DNA of 64,000 nt, taken from Mytilus galloprovincialis (taxonomy: Eukaryota > Mollusca > Bivalvia > Mytilida > Mytilidae). Both the position numbers and the translations under genes were made by a program. Positions 42,901-55,700 of the stretch are shown here, one piece after another (position 1 is the stretch's first letter; every line of letters begins with the position of its first letter). Location: positions 11,036,101 to 11,100,100 of the forward strand of contig NC_134845.1 in the NCBI RefSeq assembly GCF_965363235.1, in the 5' to 3' direction. The notes beneath the pieces were generated by a model. That model was not told where the DNA came from, searched no databases, and saw only the letters and a list, made by a program, of their open reading frames with translations.

Positions 42901-44377
42901 TGTTTAAGACAAATCATTGGTCGTATAGGTACTGCATTATTTTCCATTTGCAATAGATTTGGAAACCGTGAACATAAATCCGCCATAGATTAGGAAATTA
43001 CAAAACTTGCCATAGATTAGGATTGTAAAAAATCTGCCATAGAATTGGAATGGCATGACGTCACATTTGCCATAGATTAGGAATCTGCCATGGATTTGGA
43101 ACCCACCATAGATTTGAGTCCTACATACATATTATATATCAAGTCAATATAATGTGTCTACAACTCAAAATGGTTTTGAAAATCTTACAAGAACATTTTT
43201 ATTCAAAAGACATATCTTAAGGAAGTGAACAGCCGATAGTCTAAAAATTATCAAATAATGAGTACTTTTTCTTTTCCTTTCTTGTTACGACAAGTTACGG
43301 CAAGTTCTGTTGATTTTTGTTCGTTCGTAAGAAGTTGAGAAATCTATATTACGAAATTAAATACATTTCATACAAAATAAATTCACATTGTTTCAAATGG
43401 ATGTCAGAAACAAGCAACAAGTGCTTATTTTAATATGTCGACTTAAATCTCAGCAGTTCCAGATGAGAAAATACTTGAAAAGGTAACGGACGACAAAAGA
43501 CGATGGACGACAAACGCAAAATGATGAGAAAAACTAACTTGAGCACAGAAGGGTAAAACGCTTCAATATATGATCAAATCTGTTGTCGCACTGTGTGAAA
43601 CGATTATTTAAATCTTATCATGGCTTATGCTTTGCACATCGATTTAAATCAAGTATTTATCAATCCAAATGCCATTCATTAGGGATACTCACATTCCTTG
43701 ACATGAAGCTTTATATGTTCACTATCTACGGTTTCTTTAAAATTACTAACTCTGCAAACATATATCCCTGCATCTTCTGGTGCCAAACTGAGAATTGTTA
43801 AAGATTTGGGATCAACTGTTCTATACTTTTTTTGTATTTTCTAAGTCACATGTAATTTCCTTTTCAGGCGTGATGTGCAACCATTCAATTTTTCGGATGC
43901 AACCATCTATTGACGACATCGATGCATCGAATCGACAACTACAACCGACAAATTCGTTAACATCTTGCGGCTTGACAACAACAGAAATTGTCTTATCTAA
44001 AACAGTCAAGGCATTGATAAGAATCTAATAAAATATTATTAATTCAAAACATTTCATATAAACAATCAAAAGATAACAAACGATGAATAAATCATATTTA
44101 TATTCACAAAAGTTGTACTTACTTTTTTAAGAAATTAATGCAAAAAGGCGTCAAAAACATGAATAGACAATGATCAGCTAATCCTACATTGTGTCATATT
44201 GGCCTTATGGAATACACACTCTCATTGATAGAAGATAACATACCCATTAAAGAGTATCATTAAAACGAATACAGACATAAAGAACAAAGCACGTCTTACA
44301 TCAACAGATCGACCTAGAGTAGCTCACTTTTAATAGGACACAGGTAAATAGTTGTTTCAACGGCTATCATACATTGA

Positions 44378-44417
<40 letters not shown>

Positions 44418-46739
44418 TCTAAAAATAGCAACAATCAACATTCAATCTATCTAGATGTGGATCAGTTTGTAAATAAACTGATGCAGTTACTAAATTAAAT
44501 TATATAAGTGTCTAAGAATGTAACTTTAACACACTAATGAGTGTTATAAAATTAGTTTGTTATATTTTATATATTATTCACGCAATATTTCGCTAAACAA
44601 ATTAGCTTCATCGGGCGTGTGATATTTTTTGTCATGCATCCGATTTCACCTAGATAGATGCACAGCGATTTAATTAGTGTCAGCGATCTTTTATTTGTTG
44701 ATATAAGTGCATTGTGTCAATCTGATAAGTCACGTCTTTTTAAATGTTTTTTTACACCTTGTTCTCATTGTTTGCTTCTACATCACTGTCCTAGATTACG
44801 AGGGAGGGGGGTTGAGCATTTGAAACATGTTTCAACCCAACACAATATGCATGTCACTGTCCCAGGAAACATGATTTTAGTTGTTCCCTGTCTCTCATAT
44901 TTGTTTTCGTTTATTGTTTTGTACTAAAAGGCAGACCTTTGGTTTTTTTTTCATTTGAAGACTTTGTCATTTTGTGAAGATGTACCTTTTATAATTTACA
45001 ACACGGTACGGGTTTTGTTCATAGTAAAGGGCCACACACTGACCTCATCATTTTGTTAATTATTGATAAATATCTTATTAGCAATAATACCACAACTTCT
45101 TACTGTTTTGGAATATTACAATGACGACAGTGATTTAACAACAATACCGTAATCTTTTCCTCTAATGAGACATACCAAATAACCGTACACTGTAACTTGT
45201 TTTTTTTTAATTGTTTTTCTTTTTTTGCCATAGCATTGTTAGCTAGTTTTTGAGACTTATGAGGTTGACTTTTCCTTTGATATCTTTTGCATCTCTTTCA
45301 TAAAGAACTGAAACTGCTTTTATTTTGTTTAAGTTTTACATCAGCTATGTGTCAGATAACTTTTGTAGGTAAGGTAGTTAGATCTAGTAATATTAATGAC
45401 CTTTTAAGTTCTAAAATAATAAAAAACATATTAAAAAACGAATAAATAACTAGACGATGGTTAGTCACCAAATAATCAATTAGATTAAAATACACTCAAA
45501 TAACTGAATATTAACCTAACAAGATTGAAATAAACTGTATGACAAAATCCAACTTACCACACACGGATAGCTTATCGGGCAATATTTCAGTTTTGTCTAT
45601 AAGAACCTCCTGTTCTTCTGTGATTTCATCAAATGCAGAAATGTCAGTATCGTGTATATGTCGTGTGTTATTTGTATTGATATCCTGCACTTGCAGACAA
45701 TTGGAATCGGATTCAAGATCTAGAAGATCAAATAAATTCTTAATATACACAAAATGGCAAAAAAAAAAACAATCTGTAAAGTATAATTTTGATTTTGATT
45801 GATCATAAACTTTTAACAGATCAGATGAAGACATCGCAGTGCTGATAAATATTCCATTTTCCATGGGTAACAGTTCCACAACTTCGATGACTGCATATGT
45901 ACAGTAAACCGTTGTACTATTATCCAATTACATAGTGATGATTTAATTTGTTTGTTTGTTTGAGAAAGCCAATGATGATTACTTTATAGAAATATAATGA
46001 CAAAATACGAAAGTTATTATGTTTCTACTTTTTGAAGTTAACCCCATTAAGGATATCAGGTCAAATATCGAAATTCTCTCAATGTTATAAACTTTGATTT
46101 CAATGGAACTAACCAAATGTATAATTGCTATGTTAGTATTGTTTTATAAGCTAAAACAACTATACATGGTTTAGTTAAATTTGAAAAATATGGAATCATA
46201 AAATATTCAAGAGTACATGAAATGAGATTCTATCGTTTATTCACCACATTGTACGTCTGAATATTATTTGTTTTCACAAACACATATATACGTCGAATTA
46301 TGTAATAACTTTACGACAGATAAATTAGATAGCTGGTTTGCAAGGAATTCCATCAATATGCTACATTACATTCCCATATCGTATCTTAAGCTACGCAGAG
46401 CCCTGGCTTGGCAAAATGTTGAAGAGTTCAAAACAGAAAACGAATGACCATATCACTGATTAATCAAAACAATAATATATATATATATATATATCAGTCT
46501 AAAGATTTGCACAACGGTACTGATATAAGATGTTATAATACGAAAATGTTGTTATTAAATCGTGCTGACAAATATTTCGGCTCAACAAATGGCCTTCTTC
46601 AAGTGTTCTTTAAGTGTATATATAGATTACTAAAAAATCCAACATTTCCGGTATGAATAGTTTTAATTCATACCGGAAATGTTGGATTTTTTAGTAATCT
46701 ATATATATTTCTATACACAAGAACATTTATTATAGTGAT

Positions 46740-46781
<42 letters not shown>

Positions 46782-49700
46782 TGAACATGACTTTGAACGG
46801 CCACATGATGAATGTGGCGGGAATAGACATGTGTTTGACCGCTCAAACATACCCAACATCAAAAAGTTATGTAACAGTGCAACATAAAACAAAACTGTAA
46901 CAGTCTTTACAAAGCTTAATGTGTCATTTCAGCACGACAAAAACGTCTATTTTTGGATGGTAGTTAGCAGATAACTGTATTGTATTTCAAGCTCCAACGG
47001 CATCAATTAGTTATGTGATGGTCGCAAATTGAGTCTACCGGCGACGCTTTAGCGGAGCCAGTAAACGGGTATTTGCGACAGTCAAATCACCAATTAATGC
47101 CGTTGTCGCTTTAATTACAATATTGTTATCTCCATTCGAATGAATTGACAGAAAACAATGTTAAATCGTTGTTAAATCGTTGTACAACCTGTATACTTGC
47201 TTATGTAAATTGTATTCATGATAATTGTTTGGAAATTAAACATGTTAAATATAGCGAAGTGTTATAAAAATTAAAATAAAAAAAATCTATCGAATAATAA
47301 TGATAAAAGTGTGAAATATAATGATAACAACTACAGATTAAAAAAGTTATGACGAAATTTAATGCCTTGATGCTGTACGACAATTATTTATGTTTAATGT
47401 CTCAATCATCAACATTCTGTAAATGATCGTCGCTAATTAAAATTGTTATATAATTTAGAGGCGACATTTGCATTTAAAACACATTCTCAGACGAAACATT
47501 TGGCTACCTTTTAAACTGTAATACAGATATTAATTTAATATAGTTATAGTTTTTATTTGTGTTCCTGTTTTTTCCTTAGTTGTCACTACTCTTAGGGGAA
47601 TAACGCATTGTTGATACTGGAATAACACGCAATAAATAAGCACGAAATAGACTATGAAGAAGAGTGAATACATCAACAAGAACAACACTATTGAACAATT
47701 GAAAGCTACCTATTATATGCTATATTGTTATAGTTAAACAGTGTATGTATTAGTATTTATTTATCAAAATATCTAATTATGAAGAAAAAAACAACAAAGC
47801 ACTGCACCGCCAGTTGCTGTTCTCAAAGCACGTTTAAAACATAAAGAGTATAAAATCAAACATTTTCATCAAAATGAACAAGTTTGAAATTTGAATACTC
47901 GAATTACCTCATTAATATTCCTGAATGACTCCACTATAAAAATTTCTTAAATATAGAATTTACTAATTTTGTGCATTTTAGGTAGGTCAGGTGTCTTTTT
48001 CTGAGCATATATTTTTGGCATGCTGCAAACTTACTTTTAATGTTTCAAAATAAGTATCATTCAATCAACAACAAAACATTGTTAAATATAAAAAAAACAA
48101 GAATGTGTCCCCAGTACACGAATGCCCCACTTGCACTATCACTTTCTATGTTCAGTGGACTGTGAAATTGGGGTAAAAACTCTGATTTGGCATTTAAATG
48201 AAAAAAAATCATATCCTAGGGAGCATGTGTACTAAGTTTGAAATCGATTGGACTTCAACTTCATCAAAAACTACCTTGACTAAAAACTTTAACCTGAAGC
48301 GGGACAGAGGACGGACGGACGACCGAATGGACGGAAGAATATACGCACAGACCAGAAAACATAATGCCCCTCTATTATCGTAGGTGGGGCATAAAAATGT
48401 GTGTTCTTAAGTGAATTTCATATTCGCAGAACAAATCTTTTAAATCAGGCAGATAAATGTGAAAGGACTATTATGTTTTTATTTTTATTTTCCAAGAAAA
48501 AAAAGATCCGTAACCATCTATTTTACTTGATATTTCGGAAGAATTTAAGAAAACAAATCTCCCATACATAAACTAAATAATGTAAATGTAATTTCGTGAA
48601 TTCCAATAGAACTAAAATCAAGGTCCGTGACCCTATGCTTATATTGAAATTTAAACGTAGTCTAGAATTCTTTAACAGAATTTTCGGGAAAAGCTTTTAT
48701 CGTCGAACATTTAGACACCCCAGGTACCTTAAACAAATTTTAGATATCTCATTTACTGATTGATAAACATACAATGTAACTACGCTAGTGTATGTATTAA
48801 TTTTTCTATATTTACACAGGGACAAATCATTGAAGAAAAAAAATCATTTAGTAGATTATTTGTAAAAATGACACTAGTTTTTTTTTTTTCATTTTGAGAG
48901 CATACAAGTTAGCAAGTGATATTTGTTGTTGTTATAACGTGAGGGTACCCAAAATGCACATATTTTGACAATAATTTCACCTACATTTATTCATGATCCA
49001 GAAAAAAAATCCTCTTTTTGTTTATTGTGAAGATGTATACATAAATTGTTTAGTCCATAATAATAAATTGTATCAGATGTGGATGCTAAAAAATTCAAAA
49101 GAGTTATTGGTGAATTTACCATCTCAATCATTAAAACATTGTATCAACATTAAAACCTTTGATTTTTCAACTCTTTATACCACTATTCCACATACTAAAC
49201 TTAAAGCTCGACTGTAGAACTCGTCAGCTTATGTTTCTTTAACTAAAAAGGACACTAGACGTTTTAAATACCTAGTGAATTGATATTGAGCTGGAATTCA
49301 GCTTACTTTGTGAAAAATCATACAGAGTCAAGGACAAAATATACCGACGAGGATATCACTGCCAAGCTGGACTTTTAATTGACAACATATTTGTTGAATT
49401 TGGAGGTTTGGTCTTTAAACAGACTATTGGAATCCCAATGGGTACCAATTGCGCTCCTCTACTTGCAGATTTGTTTTTATAGTCTTATGAAGCAGAATTT
49501 ATCCAAGGGCTTGTACAGAAAGGAGAAAAGAAATTAGCCCAATCTTTTTATTTCAACTTTCGGTATATTGATGATGTACTGTCTCTTAATATTAATAGAT
49601 TCAGTGATCACTTACATTTAATATATCGAATTGAACTTCAAATTAAAGATACTACCGACACAGATAAATCTGCTTCATATTTAGACCTTTTTCTCGAAAT

Positions 49701-52700
49701 GACTACTGATGGTAGGTTGAATACCAAAATTTATGACAAACGCGATGATTTTAATTTTCCTATGGTCAACTTTCCATTTCTGTGTAGCAACATCCCAGCG
49801 GCACCAGCATATGGAGTATATGTGTCTCAATTGATACGTTACTCTAGAGCTAGCTCAAAGTACGTTGATTTTGTTGAACAAGGAAAACTGCTTTCTCAAA
49901 CGTTGCTAAGACAGGCGTATGAACCAATCAAATTAATGTCATCACTCAAGAAATTTTACGGTCGCCATCATGATCGGATTGGCCATTATGACAAAAGTGT
50001 GTCAGAAATCGTATCTGATATTCTTCCTTAGTCATAAGAACCTTCCATCATTACCGAACTAAAAAAATAAATAACACGACGGGTGCTGTATACGGTGCAG
50101 GAAATGCTTACTGTTCAAGAGCACCGGATTTCACTCCCGGTTTTTAGTGGAGTTCGTGTTGTTTCTTAATTATTATTTATAACTGTTGATGTAAATGTCC
50201 TTTGGTTTTGTGAGTCTTTGTTTACTTCTTGGTTTTAATTGTTATTGTCTTCCATTGCTCTTTTTGCTAAGTAGGTGTATTCGTTGCAATTTTGATACCT
50301 TACACCTGTAATTTTTGCAGTGGTATTAAAACAAGAACAGACGAAAAGGTGCCCCTTTTCGTAACAAGAAAAACAATGCTTTACATTTTGTAATGATTGT
50401 CTCAACTTGATTCCATGTATAACATTAATTGAATTTTCAGAAGAAAGTTTTGGCCTTATGAGTATTGTAACGAAAGGTTGGTTTGACCAGTTGTTGTCAA
50501 TTCGTTTGATGTGTTTGAGGTTTCGATTTTGCCTTTTGATTAAGCACTTTCCGTTTTATATTTTCCACGGAATTTAGTATTTTTTACGGAAGCGTATTAG
50601 CGCCACACATTTTTACTTTTTTATTTTTCTTCCTATGTTTGCGTTATAACGCAAACCTTTGCGTTATAACGCAAACCTTTGCGATATAACGCAAACCTTT
50701 GTTTTATCTTATTTCTTATTTAAGATTCAAAGGAAACAGTAGTTATTAATGGAGGAGGCTGTATATAATAAAATTTATCACTTTTGTAGTAATTGCAAAG
50801 TAAACTGCTTGAATAATTAGATCATATCAATGACTAATAATGAGCAGAATAATATAAGAAGATGTAGTATGAGTGCCAATAAGAAAACTCTCCATCTAAG
50901 TCACTATTCGTAAAAGTAAACCATCTTAGGCCGAATTACGGTCTTCAACAAGGAGCATTGGCTCACACTAAACAACACACTATAAAGGTCCCCCAAAACG
51001 ATCTCCAAGTTACTACTAGTATATATATTACAAAGAAAATTGAGTAAATTGAGGTTATACCTAAGAAAAAAATCAACCCTGCTAATATAGCTATAACCGA
51101 ATATAAATATACTTCCAAAGTAAGCTCTCGTTTGAGGACTGTGTAAAGTAGGTTACATTCAAACAAGCTACCCTTTGGCAATAAATGTATAGAATGAAGA
51201 TGTTTTATTAATAAAATTATGTTCTCTCTATTCAAATTGCTACCCAAGCATCTTAAAAAATACTTCATTATATTGAAATGAAAATTCAATGACTTTCTAT
51301 CAAAGAATCGTGATCATATTCTGAGAAAAAAATGTTTCCTTATTAATAATTCATTTTAAAGCAGAAAGATCATTTTGTCTACTAGTATTTGACTTGGAGG
51401 TTTCACAATTGTATGACATTATTTTTGATCTTTCAATTTTAATATGACTATATACTAAACTATATCTATTTTCTTGTTAAATTATATACTTTTCTGATGC
51501 ACAAATCAGTCTTAATTTATGTATAATTGCATTTCAATTATTCCATTATTCCTATGCATATTTATTATAATGATTTGGCCTTGTATGTATGTTTCTTTTT
51601 TTATCTACTAGTAAATCACATCCGAAATGAATGACAGACGGACATATATACAAAACTTAATGAATAATTGAAATAAAGATATTTGCGTTATAACGCAAAG
51701 GTTTGCGTTATAACGCAAAAGGTTTGCGTTGTAAGGCAAATGTTTGAGTTATAACGCAAAGGTTTGCCTTATAACGCAAAGGTTTGCGTTATATCGCAAA
51801 GGTTTGCGTTATAACGCAAAGGTTTGCATTTAACGCAAAGGTTTGCGTTATAACGCAAAGGTTTGAGTTATAACGTAAAGGTTTGCGTTATAACGCAAAG
51901 GTTTGCGTTGTAACGCAAAGGTTTGCGTTATATCGCAAAGGTTTGCGTTAAGGTTTGCGTTATAACGCAAGGGTTTGCGTTATAACGCAAAGGTTTGCGT
52001 TATATCGCAAAGGTTTGCGTTATAACGCAAAGGTTTGCGTTATAACGCAAACATAGGAAGAAAAATAAAAAAAAATAAATGTGTGGCGCTAATACGCTTC
52101 CGTAGTTTTTTGTGATTATACTTTTTGGAACAACAAGTTTTTGCAACTGTCAACAACGTCTCTTTTTGAATTTATGCGATTCCATTAGTATATGTAAGTA
52201 ATCTTGATTTGTCTCTTCCTAATCTATTTACTAGGTTTAAACATCAATAAACTACAGTAACCTTAATCCAATTATAAACCAAATCCTCAAAGTACATACT
52301 AAACTTCAGTTTTGTAGTAACAGTATCCGGGTCGATATTGTAACATTACTTTTCCCTTGTTTAACTTATTTGATTTGATTGCTCACATTTAATAAATCGA
52401 TATTAATCATATTCAATTTGAGAACACAATTGCAAAGCAAACTTGATGAATGATGGAAAAAGAATAATTTTGTTTAAGAGTTACTTTATAGGTTAACTAT
52501 CAAAATTAATATATTAATTTGATGTTTAGCATCTTCCTGACTTACCGCAATCGGCTTGTGTGCTGCTTCTTGTTGTTGTCATTTCTTTGTTGAAAGAGAG
52601 TTCATCATGTATGGTGTCATTTCTACTTTTAGCACCGTTTAGTTGGTGAGCAGTACAATTGATAGGTTGCTGAAGGTGGTCTGAAATAAAAACAAATTTG

Positions 52701-55700
52701 AGCGAGTTAAACATAAAAATGTTACGTTCATTTCATTTCATTTTGGGTTATCAGGTATTAGAACAAATCTAGACAAGGTGAAGGTTATTTGGAAAGGGAC
52801 GGAACGGATAAACTAGGGATTGGGGTCGGGTTCCTCCAAAATTGTGACAAGTTTCTTAGAGGATTTTAATGAATTGGACATTTATCCAAAATCAAACATA
52901 CAATAAAAACAAAAGGCTCAAATGATATTACTATTTAAAATTGAGTATCTGAAACAAAAATGTGTAAAGTATTTATGATTCTTAATACACACTACATTTC
53001 AATAAATATCCATGTATTTATCATTTTTGTCAAGAACTCAAAACTGATGTGATTCCGATACGAAATTGAACATCGAGTTTCAGGCATAGACAATCTTCTT
53101 TTACGTGACACTTAAGGTCAACATGAATCGAAACAAACGAACATATTCTAGCAAAGGTCGTAAATATTAAATTGGTAGGGAGACCTTAACTCCCAAAAGA
53201 ATACTACCCAACTTTAGTCATAAATCGTGTTTTATTTGGTATTCTAATGCAAATCATTAAAAATGGCATAATAAACTTCGTAATTCTAGTTTCAAAGGTT
53301 TTGACTCATAGAATCAAATTATCATTAAAATAAACTAATACGATAGCCCCCCAAAAAAATTAATAGAAGAAAATATATCATACGAATAACAAATTCAGAA
53401 TGGCGGATATCTTCTGAAACCCCTGGACTCCTTTATTGTCATAAAAAAGTAAATAACAAACACGATATGATGTTTATATAAAACATCTAAAATATTTACT
53501 ATCTTACCAATGTCCCGATCCGATAAACAATTGAAAAGAATCTCGACATTAAATGCGATCAACAATTACTGAATGCAATATATTTTGTCGGTAATACATT
53601 ATAGATTCGTAGTAAATATTAAAATAAACGTACCAACAGCACTTAGATAAGTATATATGGATTCATTGATTAAAAATATTTTGATAACTTAAAAATTATA
53701 AGAAACCCGTTTTATATGACTTTAAAAGCTAAGAATATTTATTGATGCGATCTTTCGAAGTTTTACTATTCATTTTTGGTCTGTATGCTGGTTCTTTAAT
53801 AATTAACTTCATTTCCAAAGAGAGTTTATCTGAAATAAGTACCGTGTAATTGTGGATCAAAAGAAGTACCAGGTTGCCGAGTACCTTCATGATACAGAAC
53901 CAGTTCTTTGCGGTCTGAAATAAAACAAATTTGAAAAATTAGACGTAAAAATAATCCTTACAGACTACTTGTTTTAAGTTTGTACATTTACGACGATTCA
54001 AGTACATATAATAGATATTTTGTAAAAGAAGTGAACAATTAGTATCTAGTTTTACAAACGTTGCCGATTGTAAATTAAAACCCGTAGACTCCAATTTGCT
54101 GTAAATACAACAGTGCATCGTTTCAATAACTTCTATTTCGATTCTTTGAATAACGAATCAGTATTTCAATTAGGAAGAGTGGTGTGAGTAAGGAAAAACT
54201 AATGTCTTAATAGAAACAACAAGTGAAACTGCGAGCTACTGCTCACTGATGATACCCCCGCCGCAAGTGGATAATATTAATAGTGTAAAAATATGGAAGT
54301 GTTCGGTAAACAGGAAGTTGTCGAGTGATGAATCTGAAAACGCATCACACGGTATAGCTGACTTATAAAAATCCTGAAACCAAATTTCAGAAATCCTTGT
54401 ATTGTAGTTCCTGAGAAAAATGTGACGAACATTTTTAACTTGGTTATCATGTGTAAAATCATACAAGTGTTCGGTAAACAGGAAGTTGTCGAGTGATGAA
54501 TCTGAAAACGCATCACACGGTATACCTGACTTATATAAATCCTGAAACCAAATTTCAGAAATCCTTGTATTGTAGTTCCTGAGAAAAATGTGACGAAAAT
54601 TTTCAACTTGGCTATCATGTGTAAAATCATACAAGTGTTCGGTAAACAGGAAGTTGTCGAGTGATGAATCTGAAAACGCATCACACGGTATAGCTGACTT
54701 ATATAAATCCTGAAACCAAATTTCAGAAATCCTTGTATTGTAGTTCCTCAGAAAAATGTGACAAAAATTTTCAACTTGGCTATCATGTGTAAAATCAGAC
54801 AAGTGTTCGGTAAACAGGAAGTTGTCAAGTGATGCATCTGAAAACGCATCACACGGTATGGCTGACATATATAAATGTTGATACCAAATTACAGAAAGGG
54901 TGGATGTGTAGTTCCTGAGAAAAATGTGACGAAAGTTTCATGGGACGGACTGACTGACGGACGGACGGACTGACGGACGGACTGACGGACGGACTGACGG
55001 ACGGACGGACTGACAGACAGAGGTAAAACAGTATACCCCCCCTTTTTTAAAGCGGGGGTATAAAAATTGTGATTGTTATAAGATATATTACTATAATTTA
55101 ATGAAGGAAAGTCGGTATGGCAGAAGGGTAAGAAAAAAAATTGTAAGATTATTTCAATTATCTATATATTCATCTAATGTTGTTTGAAATCTGTCGAACA
55201 AATAATACAGAAGTTGTAATGAAGAATTTCACAATGTCTTTTTTATACAAATAAGGCTGTCATTAGTTACAGGATACAGCTTAATAAAATTTGTACATCA
55301 TTGCTGTTCATAATAAGGATTGTTTCAAATTTTTAAACGTTTGTCATCTTTTGTTGAAGTTAAATACCTCTGACTTTAATGTGTTACTTAAAAAAAAACT
55401 AGAAGTATTTGGACTTACTATCAAATAATATCAATAGAAAGTGAATGGCAGAAAAAAATAAAGAAACGTGCAAAGGAATGAGCCAAGCAAGAGGTTAAGT
55501 CTTCTCTTAAATCGATACTAGATGTAGCTATTGTAATAGTTAAAACAAACATTTATTAAAAATGGTTTATAGACTTACCTGAGCAGTAATCTTTACACTT
55601 TATGTTTAGATCGCACAGAAGAAAAACAGTCATAAGAAAGGAACCTAAACACCACATAATAGAAACAGTTAATACAATATCATGATTGAACTATCATTCA

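Larger units (their letters stand above)
34109..47460 (-). repeat. tandem duplication, upstream unit (exons and introns)
   Basis: Counterpart of 24.96-34.04 kb. It is longer (13.3 kb) because it holds extra DNA absent from the other unit: a tandem-repeat element at 41.3-41.95, a TIR element at 42.1-43.1, the second Ig exon at 43.7-44.0, and 45.05-47.1 kb including the 45.6 kb exon. Confidence 0.75.

Noticed and set aside
45511..45927. 138-codon minus-strand frame around the acidic exon
   Set aside because: Only 45,558-45,719 has an acceptor and donor in phase; the upstream part lacks an ATG start at its end and crosses a poly-T tract.
50963..51289. 108-codon minus-strand frame with hydrophobic stretches
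   Set aside because: Interior of a non-autonomous TIR element, AT-rich, with no recognisable motif.
50637..52052. CRISPR-like array of repeats
   Set aside because: Units are contiguous palindromes without unique spacers, in a eukaryotic TIR element.
54236..54868. 210-codon minus-strand frame with repeated sequence
   Set aside because: It follows the 168-bp tandem repeats of a mobile element that also occurs at 41.3 kb; no start context, splice sites or domain.
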